Positions 1 to 8,240 of a stretch of 64,000 bases of DNA are shown here, one piece after another. The stretch is taken from positions 1 to 64,000 of the forward strand of contig CAKTHQ010000003.1 of assembly GCA_934565415.1 (NCBI GenBank), given 5' to 3'. Each line of letters opens with the position of its first letter. Within the stretch, counting starts at the first letter, position 1. This DNA is from an uncultured Oscillospiraceae bacterium. GTDB lineage: Bacteria; Bacillota; Clostridia; Oscillospirales; Oscillospiraceae. The notes below the pieces were generated by a model. It ran no database searches, was not told the origin of the DNA, and was given only the letters and a program-made list of their open reading frames with translations. The position numbers were made by a program, and so were the translations under genes.

Positions 1-170
1 GAACCTACCGGCTTTCGTTAGGTGTCCCCTCCACCCCCGGCCTGCGGGCCACCCCCTCCACGCAGGAGGGGGAAGGGAATTTTTCCCGCCCGCCGGTACC
101 TACCGTTTACCCCGTCAAATCCCCATTTGCTAATGCACCCACAGACTCTGCTTTCTCACAAAACGCAATT
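1..170. repeat. Degenerate GC-rich intergenic repeat relic
   Basis: No gene is visible in the first 170 bases. The stretch is C-rich with short palindromes (GGCCTGCGGGCC near 44). It ends in CGTCAAATCCCCATTTG (113-129), which recurs with one mismatch at 42878-42894, where it again follows a C-rich block containing CCTGCGGGC. Both look like eroded copies of a dispersed intergenic element. The left boundary may lie outside the window. Confidence 0.4.
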
Positions 171-179
171 GCCCCCATC

Positions 180-208
180 TTGAACTGCCTGCTTCCCTAT
201 GCTACAAT
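180..208 (+). promoter_or_regulatory. Sigma-A promoter of the ECF sigma operon
   Basis: TTGAAC at 180-185 and TACAAT at 203-208 are separated by 17 bases. Transcription would begin near 215 and give a leader of about 80 bases before the TTG start at 296. Confidence 0.6.
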
Positions 209-295
209 TCCCTTGAAAAAATATTTTCCTTTCCATGCAATATTTCCAGCCTTTTTGCGCCTATATAGGTGAAGACAAACATAGGAGGTGGTCCC

Positions 296-850
296 TTGGA
301 GGATCAGGGAATTGTGGCGCTGTTTTTTGAGAGATCGGAACAGGCCATTGTGGAAACGGACAGAAAGTACGGCGGGTACTGCTACAGCATTGCCTACAAC
401 ATTCTGTCTTCTATCGAGGATTCGGAGGAAAGCGTCAGTGATACCTATCTGACGGCCTGGAACACCATTCCGCCCAGAAAACCCAGTCTTTTGAATGCGT
501 TTCTGGGAAAAATCACCCGGCATATTTCCATTGACCGCTGGCGCAGGCAGAGCGCCCAGAAGCGGGGCGGCAAGGAGATGGTTTTGGCCCTGGATGAGCT
601 GGACAAATGCGTGGCCGGGCAGGATCTGGAAACGAAAGTTTCCCAACGGGAGCTGGCAAGGCTCCTGAATGCCTTTTTGGACAAGCTGCCGGAAACGGAG
701 CGGAACGTGTTTTTGTGCCGGTACTGGTACTTAGATTCCATTGAGACCATTGCGCAAATCACCGGTTTCAGCCAGAGCAAGGTGACCTCCATGCTCCACA
801 GGACCCGGGGGAAGCTCTGGAAAAAGCTCAGCCAGGAGGGGTATGTATGA
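296..850 (+). CDS. ECF-type RNA polymerase sigma factor
   Basis: A 184-residue sigma-70 family factor of the extracytoplasmic-function type. The N-terminal half has a region 2 pattern (YCYSIAYNIL, then SEESVSDTYLTAWN and ITRHISIDRWRR). The C-terminal half has a region 4 helix-turn-helix (LPETERNVFLCRYWYLDSI, then GFSQSKVTSMLHRTRGKL). I place the start at TTG 296 because GGAGGTG lies at 284-290, five bases upstream; the in-frame GTG at 269 has no ribosome site and would place the GGAGGTG inside the gene. The stop overlaps the next gene by four bases, so the two are probably translationally coupled. The neighbour is a single-span membrane protein, the usual arrangement for a sigma factor held by a membrane partner. 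The target regulon cannot be read from the window. Confidence 0.88.
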   Translation: MEDQGIVALFFERSEQAIVETDRKYGGYCYSIAYNILSSIEDSEESVSDTYLTAWNTIPPRKPSLLNAFLGKITRHISIDRWRRQSAQKRGGKEMVLALDELDKCVAGQDLETKVSQRELARLLNAFLDKLPETERNVFLCRYWYLDSIETIAQITGFSQSKVTSMLHRTRGKLWKKLSQEGYV

Positions 851-2865
851 ACAGCATGGATTTATTAAACGGCCTCAACAACGTGCGGGACCGGTACATA
901 TTGGATGCGCAAAGCTTCCGGCAGGGAGAGAAAAAAGTCCGGCGGCTGCCCAAACGAAAGCTGTGGCTCATTGCGGCCATTGTGGCGCTGACGCTGCTGC
1001 TGGTGGGGTGTGCGGTGGTGTATGCCCTGCGGATGCAGGACCTGAAGGTGGGGGAGTACAGCTTTTATGTACCTACGGAATATGATGAAGAGGGAAATGT
1101 GATCCCGGTGGAAAGTCAGGAGCCTATCGTGCTGCTTTCCCTGCAGGGGACCAATCTGGAAGCGCTGAAGGAGTGGGTTGCTTTCACCAACACATATGAT
1201 CGGGATGGAGCCATTGCGCTGGAAGCGGACCTGGCGGCCAAATCCGGGGCGTCCTGGGACATTCCCGAAAATATGCAGCTTACCTACGGCTGCTACAGCC
1301 AGGAAATGGTGGACAAACTAGAGCAAATCGTGGAGAAATATCATTTGAAGCTGCTGTCCAGTTTTATCCCTCTGAACTACGATGAAAACAGTGTCCTGTT
1401 TCAATCACTGGAGGTGAATGGTCTGATCGAAGAGACGCCCAATGTGCAGATAGAATATTGGGACGGGGACCTCCATTTGGAAGGAACCTTTGACCTGAAC
1501 CTGTACATCACCGCCGACATGGGCGTTTGGAAATGGGAACGGGGCTCTGCCAACTACCGGTATTCCCTGAAAGCCTATTTTGACCCCATCACCGGCGGGA
1601 TGCTGGAATCGACGGACTATACCCAATGGGACTACACCCGCAAGGATGGCAAAAAGGTGCTATTGGCGCTGAGCGAAGGGTTTGCACGAATCTATGCGGA
1701 CCTGCCGGAGGCTTTTGTGTCCATCGGCCTGGACCCGGTGATTTGGGTGGACGGCAAGGAAGTGCCCATGACCAAGGAGGCACTGGAAGCCCTTTCAGAG
1801 CTTTTTGATCTCTCCATTCAGCCCAAACCCACCACCATGGAGGAGGTCCAAAAATATCGGGCAGAGGTGGTAGCAAGGCGGGCAGAGGTGCAGGCAGCGG
1901 CCGAAGCAGAACGGGAGGCCATGTATACGGCCGGCTATCAAGAATTTGTGGAGTACCGGCTGGAAACCGCACCGAATGCGGATGGGTTATCCTATGTTTT
2001 ATACGATGTAAACGGAGACGGCGTGGAGGAATTGGTCATCAGCGGTGAGGACATTCTCTCCATGAAGGACGGGCAGTCCTACCGGTATTTTGACCTGACG
2101 GGGACCGGGATCCTTATCCCCAGCTTCCGGCCCTGCGGGGGAAATGTGTTCAAGGTTTATTGTGAGGACCTGGGGATGTTCCAGCACTACTTCTATCAGG
2201 CAAACGAGGAAGGCGCGGCTTTTTTGACGGGCGTGTCCTATGATGCTTCCGACGATACCTGGTATCTGCATTCGAAGGACGGCGTCTACACTGAGAACAG
2301 GCAAAAAATCACCGAGGCAGAAGCAAGAGAAATGATAAATGCCTATCCCCCGTTGGAAATTCACTGGATGCCCCTGAAACACTTCGGGGAAACGCCTGTC
2401 ATCATCGACGATCCCGACCCTTATGCCCGTTTTTTGGCAGAACGGGCGCTGCGGTACGAGGATGTAAAGAACGACACCTACACAAAGCTGGACCTGAACG
2501 GGGACGGCATCCAGGAGCTGGTTCTCTGCCGGTCCGGCGGGAGCAGTATGGATATTTACACCATCCGGGATGGGGAATGTCAGCTGTATGCGGGCAATAT
2601 CTCCTACATTTGCGAAGGCAATATCCTGGAGGGATGCGAGGAAGACCAGGATCAGGGCCGGTATTACGGCTTCTATCGCTGCGGCGTGGAGGGGCCGGAG
2701 CTGATTGAGAAGGTGGTAAGGGACCCATACACCCTGTATTGGGGCTATGCCAAGGCAGGGGAAAACGGAAAGACCGTCCGGGAAGAGCGGGCCATGGAGG
2801 TACTGGCGTCTTACCGGCATATGGAGCTGGAAATGCGTCCGGTATCCCAGTATGGAAAGCCGTAA
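847..2865 (+). CDS. Single-span membrane protein, probable sigma-factor partner with calcium-loop-like repeats
   Basis: 672 residues. A basic N-terminus of about 37 residues is followed by one hydrophobic span (residues 39-61, LWLIAAIVAL onward) and a long, presumably extracellular part. The short cytoplasmic segment could bind the upstream ECF sigma factor, whose gene overlaps this one by four bases; that role is inferred from context. The outer part has no catalytic motif that I recognise. A central helix rich in Ala and Glu (about 330-360) separates an N-terminal domain from a C-terminal one. Two motifs of the form DxNGDGxxEL (near residues 384 and 544) resemble the Asp-rich loops of FG-GAP/VCBS or EF-hand-like repeats. 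A stimulus-sensing anti-sigma protein is the best guess; a secreted-domain lipoprotein-like sensor is an alternative. Confidence 0.6.
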   Translation: MNSMDLLNGLNNVRDRYILDAQSFRQGEKKVRRLPKRKLWLIAAIVALTLLLVGCAVVYALRMQDLKVGEYSFYVPTEYDEEGNVIPVESQEPIVLLSLQGTNLEALKEWVAFTNTYDRDGAIALEADLAAKSGASWDIPENMQLTYGCYSQEMVDKLEQIVEKYHLKLLSSFIPLNYDENSVLFQSLEVNGLIEETPNVQIEYWDGDLHLEGTFDLNLYITADMGVWKWERGSANYRYSLKAYFDPITGGMLESTDYTQWDYTRKDGKKVLLALSEGFARIYADLPEAFVSIGLDPVIWVDGKEVPMTKEALEALSELFDLSIQPKPTTMEEVQKYRAEVVARRAEVQAAAEAEREAMYTAGYQEFVEYRLETAPNADGLSYVLYDVNGDGVEELVISGEDILSMKDGQSYRYFDLTGTGILIPSFRPCGGNVFKVYCEDLGMFQHYFYQANEEGAAFLTGVSYDASDDTWYLHSKDGVYTENRQKITEAEAREMINAYPPLEIHWMPLKHFGETPVIIDDPDPYARFLAERALRYEDVKNDTYTKLDLNGDGIQELVLCRSGGSSMDIYTIRDGECQLYAGNISYICEGNILEGCEEDQDQGRYYGFYRCGVEGPELIEKVVRDPYTLYWGYAKAGENGKTVREERAMEVLASYRHMELEMRPVSQYGKP

Positions 2866-2877
2866 ACGCAACGGCCC

Positions 2878-2906
2878 TTTACAAAACGCCCAACTCCCAC
2901 TATAAT
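2878..2906 (+). promoter_or_regulatory. Sigma-A promoter for the 598-residue membrane protein
   Basis: TTTACA (2878-2883) and TATAAT (2901-2906) are separated by exactly 17 bases. This gives a leader of about 25 bases before the ATG at 2935, so the gene can be transcribed independently of the sigma operon. Confidence 0.7.
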
Positions 2907-2934
2907 TGAGAAAAAAGCAAAGGACGATGGTTAC

Positions 2935-4731
2935 ATGAAAAAATTCCGGCCGGACCGGGGGCAGGTTTGTATTGGGGCTGTGTGGGCGTTTCTTTGCCTC
3001 CTTTCTGCCATTTTGCTGCGGGTAATTCTATGGGGGGCGGAACCGGGCAGCATTTTTGGGCACCTGAAATATGGCATTGCCTATCTGCTATCCGGCGGAA
3101 AGCGGACCCTGTTGGAGCTGGTAATTCTGTGCGGGGCGGTGGGCTGTGCTGCGGCGGCTGGCTGGAAAAGCCCCAAAAGGCTGTTTGTGCCGGGGCTTCT
3201 TCTGGCGCTGTTTTTCGGGGCCAACACTCTGATCGACCAGTCTCCCACGGGGATGCTGCAAAGCTTGGTGGGCTTCCCGAAGGCGTCTCCCACAGAAAAT
3301 ATTTTATTTTGGCTTACCCAGGTCGGGAGCTGGTATGCGCTGATTTTGCTGTTCTGCCGATGGATGCAGCGGCCTGTGGAAAAGGGGCAGAACCTGTGTA
3401 AATCTATCCGGCGGCAAATGCTATGGGCTTTGGTTATCCTCCTCTGCTGGCTGCCCATTCTGATTTTGCGGTCCCCCGGGTCCATTTTCCGGGATACAGA
3501 TGCCCAGATTTTACAGTTCCAGGGGCAGCTGCCCTTTGAGGCCTCCAACCCCCTGATTTTGAGCTTTGTATATGGCCCCATCTTCTCCCTGGGCCAGGGC
3601 TTGGGCGGAGACAACGTGGGCATTTTCCTGTGCGTCCTGTTCCAGCTGCTTTTGACTCTGTACGCCTTTTCCTTTGCCTGTGAAGAAGTGGTGACGGCCC
3701 GGGGAAGCGTCCTTTCCGGGGCGCTGCTGTGCCTGTTCTTTGGGATAGGGCCCAACTACGGCTCTCTGGTGGCGGCGGTTTTGAAGGATTCCATCCATGC
3801 GCCGCTGTACCTGCTGTTCTTCCTGTACTACAGAAGGACAACAGTCTCCAATGAAAAAAAAGACTGGGTTTGGCTTGCGGTTCTGGCGGCCCTGGTCGCC
3901 CTGACCCGGAAGGGTGCGGTGTATCTGGCGGTCCTGTCCTTACTGGGGCTGATGTTGGTGCGGTCCGACAAAAAGAAGGTCCTTACCCTGGGGACCTGCG
4001 CCTTGCTTGCCCTTCACTTCTGCCTGAACGGAGTCCTGTATCCGATTCTCGGAGTGGAAAAGCCCATGGAGAAGGAGAACTACAGCTTCTTCTATCCCAT
4101 TACCGGCTACTACTGCGCAAAGCACCAGGACGAGCTGACCCAGCAGGAGAAGGACATCATCGGCGCGGTGCTGGACTATGATACGGTATGCACCGGGTTT
4201 TCCACAAGAGGTGTGGATACCATCAAAAGCACCTACCACGCCGAAAGCAAGAAGGCGGTGTCCGATTATCTGGCCCTCCATGTGAAATGGCTGTTCCGGC
4301 ACCCGGTGACCTGCCTGGAGGCCCTGGTGTATTCCCGCAGCTACTATTTTACCCCCTGGAGCGTACAGGGGGAGCGGATCACCGTTTCCATGTCCCCCTT
4401 CAGTGAAGTGAAGGAGGGGGCCCAGAGCAATTTCTCCCATTGGATCCCGGAGGATACCCGAAAAGCGGTGGAAGACCGGCTGTGGTCCCTGACGGATGCG
4501 CCCGTTGTCAAAGAGCTGTTCAGCCCCGGCACCTACACCTGGCTGTGCCTGGCCCTTTTGGCGGCGGCAATCTACGGGCATGACCGGCGGAAAAAGGGTA
4601 TGCTGCTGCCCCTGGTGCTTCTGACGGCAGGGCTGCTGCTGACCCATCTGAACGGGGCCATTCGGTACGCAAGCCCGCTGCTGTACTGCGTCCCGGTGGC
4701 GGTGGGATTGTTCCGGTGTGAAACGAAATAG
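2935..4731 (+). CDS. Large polytopic membrane protein of unknown function
   Basis: 598 residues with about 12-14 hydrophobic segments spread over the length, including residues 10-31, 58-78, 83-96, 158-178, 230-250, 255-275 and 310-345, and a C-terminal pair (about 540-590). A loop with FRDTDAQILQFQG follows the fifth span. Its position and acidic residues recall the first outer loop of GT-C glycosyltransferases or the DUF6020-type membrane proteins, but no diagnostic motif proves this. The C-terminal outer loop (about 400-520) is large and aromatic-rich. It has its own promoter and stands alone between the sigma operon and a convergent two-component system. I do not assign a substrate. Confidence 0.5.
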   Translation: MKKFRPDRGQVCIGAVWAFLCLLSAILLRVILWGAEPGSIFGHLKYGIAYLLSGGKRTLLELVILCGAVGCAAAAGWKSPKRLFVPGLLLALFFGANTLIDQSPTGMLQSLVGFPKASPTENILFWLTQVGSWYALILLFCRWMQRPVEKGQNLCKSIRRQMLWALVILLCWLPILILRSPGSIFRDTDAQILQFQGQLPFEASNPLILSFVYGPIFSLGQGLGGDNVGIFLCVLFQLLLTLYAFSFACEEVVTARGSVLSGALLCLFFGIGPNYGSLVAAVLKDSIHAPLYLLFFLYYRRTTVSNEKKDWVWLAVLAALVALTRKGAVYLAVLSLLGLMLVRSDKKKVLTLGTCALLALHFCLNGVLYPILGVEKPMEKENYSFFYPITGYYCAKHQDELTQQEKDIIGAVLDYDTVCTGFSTRGVDTIKSTYHAESKKAVSDYLALHVKWLFRHPVTCLEALVYSRSYYFTPWSVQGERITVSMSPFSEVKEGAQSNFSHWIPEDTRKAVEDRLWSLTDAPVVKELFSPGTYTWLCLALLAAAIYGHDRRKKGMLLPLVLLTAGLLLTHLNGAIRYASPLLYCVPVAVGLFRCETK

Positions 4732-4734
4732 AGC

Positions 4735-4771
4735 TTTTAATCCCCCGCTTCTTGTGAACGGGGGATTAAAA
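4735..4771. terminator. Hairpin after the membrane protein gene
   Basis: TTTTAATCCCCCG (4735-4747) pairs with CGGGGGATTAAAA (4759-4771) around an 11-base loop. The flanks are A/T on both sides, so it may stop transcription from either direction, although no long T tract follows on the plus strand. Confidence 0.6.
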
Positions 4772-4772
4772 A

Positions 4773-4797
4773 ACCCTTCCCCAATCCGGGGAAGGGT
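4773..4797 (-). terminator. Rho-independent terminator of the two-component operon
   Basis: ACCCTTCCCC (4773-4782) pairs with GGGGAAGGGT (4788-4797). On the minus strand the hairpin is followed by TTTTTTAAT, a proper terminator just downstream of the histidine kinase stop. Confidence 0.8.
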
Positions 4798-4801
4798 AAA
4801 A

Positions 4802-5860
4802 TCATTTCGTCTTCGGCAGTACTACGGTAAACTTTGTAAATGCCGGGTTGCTTTCCAGCTGGATGGTGCCGCCGTGGAGCTCCACCACCCGCTTGACTAC
4901 GGCCAGGCCGATGCCGTTGCCCTCGGTGTTGTGGGAGCGGTCGGCCTGGTAGAACTTCCGGAAGATGGCCTCCTGCTGCTCCTTGGGGATGCAGGAGCCG
5001 GTGTTGCTAATGGAGATGGCCAGGGTATTCTCTTCCTCTTTGGCGGAAATTTCTACGGTCTGGCCTTCCGGGGAGAATTTGATGGCATTATCCAGCAGGT
5101 TTACCCAAACGTGCTTTAATAGCTCCTGGCTGCCGGTAATGGTGTGCTCCTCCAGCTCCAGGTTCATGTCCAGATTCTTCTGCTCCCATTTCCGTTCCAG
5201 CAGCAATACACAGGTCCGCAGCTGCTCGGAAACGTTGAAGGTGGTTACATCCGTTAAAATCGCCTGATTTTCTACCTTGGTCAGATTCAGAACATTCGTC
5301 GCCATCTGGGCCAGGCGGCGGCTTTCGCTTTCGATGATGTCTAAGTACTCCTTCTGCTCCGCCGGAGAAAGATTGCCCTGCTTTAGGAGGCTTGCAAACC
5401 CGGCAATGGAGACAATGGGGGTTTTGAACTCATGAGAAAAGTTGTTGATAAAATCGGAGCGGAGCACCTCGGTGCCCTCCAGCTCCTCGGCGGTGGTATT
5501 GAAGCTGTCAATCATATCCCGGACGGGGGCGATGCTGCCTAAGATCTTGGTGGGGACGATCCGGGCTTTGTAGTCACCGGAGGCAAGCCGATGCAGGCCC
5601 TCGGTCATCCGGTTGATGGATCGCAGGGGAAAGGTACCCAAAAACAGAGCAAGCAAGGTGCCGCCTGCCAGGCTGGTAATGGAGATGATGACGAAGAAGC
5701 TGAGAATGCTGGCGTGCTCCATCCACCGGCCCAGAAAGCCCAGATGGTCCACCAGTACCAGGACCAAGCCGATGATGACCAGGGTAATGAGGGTGACCAG
5801 GAATACGCTGGCGGACAGCAGCAGGGTAAGGGTCATGCGGCCCTTGGTTTTCTGCTTCAT
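4802..5860 (-). CDS. Membrane sensor histidine kinase (HAMP-HisKA-HATPase)
   Basis: 352 residues. Two membrane spans (about 10-37 and 50-76) enclose only a short outer loop. A HAMP linker (about 77-130), a HisKA dimerisation helix with the phospho-accepting His143 in FSHEFKTPI, and a HATPase_c domain follow, with N-box Asn258 (NLLDNAIKFSP) and glycine box GNGIGLAVV (about 314). The G1 box reads NTGSCI rather than the common DTGxGI. The start overlaps the response regulator stop (ATGA, 5857-5860), so kinase and regulator form one operon. The tiny outer loop suggests sensing in or near the membrane, as in cell-envelope-stress kinases. The signal itself is unknown. Confidence 0.88.
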   Translation of the reverse strand: MKQKTKGRMTLTLLLSASVFLVTLITLVIIGLVLVLVDHLGFLGRWMEHASILSFFVIISITSLAGGTLLALFLGTFPLRSINRMTEGLHRLASGDYKARIVPTKILGSIAPVRDMIDSFNTTAEELEGTEVLRSDFINNFSHEFKTPIVSIAGFASLLKQGNLSPAEQKEYLDIIESESRRLAQMATNVLNLTKVENQAILTDVTTFNVSEQLRTCVLLLERKWEQKNLDMNLELEEHTITGSQELLKHVWVNLLDNAIKFSPEGQTVEISAKEEENTLAISISNTGSCIPKEQQEAIFRKFYQADRSHNTEGNGIGLAVVKRVVELHGGTIQLESNPAFTKFTVVLPKTK

Positions 5861-6531
5861 ACCTTTTTCACCGCCTTGTAGCCCAGACCTCGGACGGAGA
5901 TGATCTCAAACTCCGGCCAGGATTCGAACCGTTTCCGCAGCCGCCCAATATGGACGGTGACGGTCTCCCAGCCGGTATCAGAGTCCATGCCCCAGATTTC
6001 GTCCATAAGCTGGATCCGGGTAAAAATCTTTCCGGGATAGGAAAGAAGCTTGTAAAGGAGCAGAAATTCTTTTTGGGGCAGCTCCTGACGCTCGCTTCCC
6101 CGGGAGACGGTGAGGGAGTCATAATCCAGCACCACATCCCCGATGACAATTTTTCGCTCGCTGGCGATTTTGGCCCGCCGCAGCAGGGCCTTGATCCGCA
6201 GAAGCATTTCGTCGGTATCCACAGGCTTTGTCATATAGTCGTCGGTGCCCACGAGGAAGCCCTTTTTCCGGTCTTCAGAAAGCTGCTTGGCAGATACCAT
6301 CAAAATGGGAAGCTCATTGTTGGCAGAGCGCAAGGTCTGCGTAAATTCGTACCCGTCCATCCGGGGCATCATAATGTCCAGCACGGCCAGGTCGATGTGT
6401 TCCTTATCCATAACGGCCAGTGCCTCTTCCCCGTCGCAGGCAGTGGTGACGGTGTAGCCGTCCCCCTCCAGTACAGCCCGCATAAGCCGACGGGTGTTTT
6501 TGTCATCATCAATGACCAGAATATGAAACAT
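5857..6531 (-). CDS. OmpR/PhoB-family response regulator
   Basis: 224 residues with an N-terminal receiver domain (phosphorylatable Asp52 in LDIMMP, acidic pair DDD at 8-10, and Lys in MVSAKQL) and a C-terminal winged helix (about 128-224) with the recognition region GWETVTVHIGRLRKRF. It is transcribed first in the operon and overlaps the downstream kinase by four bases. It is the DNA-binding output of the pair. Targets are not identifiable, but the divergent acyltransferase/PAP2 genes are adjacent and would be reasonable candidates. Confidence 0.9.
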   Translation of the reverse strand: MFHILVIDDDKNTRRLMRAVLEGDGYTVTTACDGEEALAVMDKEHIDLAVLDIMMPRMDGYEFTQTLRSANNELPILMVSAKQLSEDRKKGFLVGTDDYMTKPVDTDEMLLRIKALLRRAKIASERKIVIGDVVLDYDSLTVSRGSERQELPQKEFLLLYKLLSYPGKIFTRIQLMDEIWGMDSDTGWETVTVHIGRLRKRFESWPEFEIISVRGLGYKAVKKV

Positions 6532-6608
6532 GGTTTTTCCTCCATGATCTACTTGCTTTTTTGTTAAGCATATGGTAAGATGCTAAACCGAAACGAAACA
6601 ATACCTTT

Positions 6609-6638
6609 ACTATACCCGATTTTCCCCCAAAGCGTCAA
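6609..6638 (-). promoter_or_regulatory. Promoter of the two-component operon
   Basis: On the minus strand TTGACG (6638-6633) and TATAGT (6614-6609) are 18 bases apart. Transcription would start near 6602, about 70 bases before the response regulator ATG. Confidence 0.65.
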
Positions 6639-6705
6639 TAGTTTATTCACAGTTTAGCTTCTTCGGATAAAATACCCAAAATGAGAGAAGCGGAGGGCTT
6701 GAGCG

Positions 6706-7464
6706 GTGCGGGAATGGATCGATAAGGTATTTTATAAGTTTGTGTGGCGGCTGGTATGGATCTTCTATCCCAGATATACCATTGAAGGTTTGGAAAACCT
6801 GCCGGAGGAGCCCTCTATCGTGGTGGGCAACCATTCTCAGATGCATGGGCCCATTTTCAGCGAGTTGTACTTTCCCGGGCCGCGGTCTATCTGGTGTGCC
6901 GGGCAGATGATGTCTGCCAAGGAAGTGCCGGAGTATGCCTATCATGACTTCTGGGATGAAAAGCCTGCCGTTTTGCATCCGCTGTTCCATCTGCTGTCTT
7001 ACATCATTGCCCCGCTGATTTCCACCATTATGCGCTGCGGGGATACCATCGCCGTGTATCACGATACCCGGGTTATTTCTACCTTCCGGACCACCATCCA
7101 GAAGCTGAACGAGGGGCAGCATATCATCATCTTCCCGGAGTGCAAAAAGGGCTACAACCAGATCCTCTGCGCCTTCCAGGAAAACTTCATCGATGTGGCC
7201 AAGCTCTATTATAAGAAGACCGGGAAAGAGGTCTGTTTCGTGCCCATGTACCTGGCCCCCAAGCTGAAAAAGGCCTACTTTGGAAAGCCCATCCGTTACG
7301 ACAGCACTCAGCCCATTGCCGCCGAGCGGGAACGCATCTGCAAGGAGCTGATGGAGGGGATCACTGCCATTGCGGAGAGCCTGCCGGAGCACATTGTAGT
7401 GCCCTATCCCAATATTCCCAAAAAGGAATACAGAACCAATCTATCTACCGAGGCGATTTTATGA
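6706..7464 (+). CDS. PlsC-like lysophospholipid acyltransferase
   Basis: 252 residues, GTG start at 6706 behind GGAGGG (6692-6697). The N-terminal amphipathic/membrane helix (7-21) is followed by the acyltransferase block I with His43 in VGNHSQMHGP, and block III as IIFPECKKGYN (about residues 142-152). The family reaction moves an acyl chain to lysophosphatidic acid in phospholipid synthesis at the membrane face. The canonical HX4D aspartate is not present: residue 48 is Gly, and FPEGT is replaced by FPECK. This is therefore a divergent branch whose acceptor may differ. It overlaps the PAP2 gene by four bases, which suggests a coupled lipid-modifying pair. Confidence 0.72.
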   Translation: MREWIDKVFYKFVWRLVWIFYPRYTIEGLENLPEEPSIVVGNHSQMHGPIFSELYFPGPRSIWCAGQMMSAKEVPEYAYHDFWDEKPAVLHPLFHLLSYIIAPLISTIMRCGDTIAVYHDTRVISTFRTTIQKLNEGQHIIIFPECKKGYNQILCAFQENFIDVAKLYYKKTGKEVCFVPMYLAPKLKKAYFGKPIRYDSTQPIAAERERICKELMEGITAIAESLPEHIVVPYPNIPKKEYRTNLSTEAIL

Positions 7465-8135
7465 GGAAACCTGTGGTGGACTACCGGAAGTTCCGGCTGT
7501 CCAAAATCAACGACCCTGAATTTTCCCACCTGAAGCTGCTGCTGGGCTGGGTGGTGTACTTTTTGTTTTATTACCTGACGGAGAACTTCATCCCGGAAAG
7601 CGCCTGCCACCTGATGCACAGCCGTTTGGATGACATGATTCCCTTTAATGAGTTCTTCTTCATCCCCTATTGCTTCTGGTACCTGCTGATTGTGATTTCT
7701 CTGGGCTATTTTGCCCTGTACAATGTGGAGAACTTTAAAAATCTGCAGATATATATCATTATCACCCAGGTGGTGGCCATGACGGTGTACATCCTTTATC
7801 CCAGCTACCAGGATCTGCGGCCCGCCTCCTTTGAGCGGCACAATTTCTTTACCTGGCTGGCGGGGCTTATCTACACCTTCGATACGCCTACCGGGGTTTG
7901 CCCCAGCCTCCATGTGGCCTATTCCTTAGGCATCGGCTCCTGCTGGTTAAAAGAAAAGTCTGCCTCCAAGGGCTGGAAGGCTTTTGTGGTGTTCAGCGTG
8001 ATTCTTATCAGCATTTCCACCATGGTGGTCAAGCAGCACTCCTCCATTGATGTCCTGGCGGCCCTGCCTTTGGGCCTGCTGGCAGAGATTTTGGTGTTCC
8101 ATAAGTACTGGAAGAAAAAGCTGCAAAAGGTGTAA
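7461..8135 (+). CDS. PAP2-superfamily membrane phosphatase
   Basis: 224 residues with about six membrane spans. The PAP2 active-site motifs are recognisable: VCPSLHVAYSLG (C2, of the PSLH type found in the PAP2_3/inositol-phosphorylceramide-synthase-like branch) near residue 137, and KQHSSIDVLAA (C3, catalytic His and Asp) near residue 193. The classical C1 KX6RP is not clear; DLRPASFERH near residue 115 could play part of that role. Such enzymes dephosphorylate lipid phosphates or exchange phospho-head groups. Overlap with the PlsC-like gene (ATGA) implies joint synthesis or remodelling of a lipid. The gene ends just before a strong terminator. Confidence 0.78.
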   Translation: MRKPVVDYRKFRLSKINDPEFSHLKLLLGWVVYFLFYYLTENFIPESACHLMHSRLDDMIPFNEFFFIPYCFWYLLIVISLGYFALYNVENFKNLQIYIIITQVVAMTVYILYPSYQDLRPASFERHNFFTWLAGLIYTFDTPTGVCPSLHVAYSLGIGSCWLKEKSASKGWKAFVVFSVILISISTMVVKQHSSIDVLAALPLGLLAEILVFHKYWKKKLQKV

Positions 8136-8142
8136 GAAAAAT

Positions 8143-8187
8143 ATCCCAGAGAACTTTGTTGCGTGAGCAACGTTCTCTGGGATGTTT
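8143..8187 (+). terminator. Rho-independent terminator after the PAP2 gene
   Basis: ATCCCAGAGAAC (8143-8154) pairs with TTCTCTGGGAT (8173-8183), with an inner GTTGC/GCAAC stem, and GTTTTCG follows. It closes the acyltransferase-PAP2 unit. Confidence 0.82.
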
Positions 8188-8240
8188 TCGCTCTATAATG
8201 ATGTCACAAAACAAAACAAAACCAAACGGAGGAAACAAAA

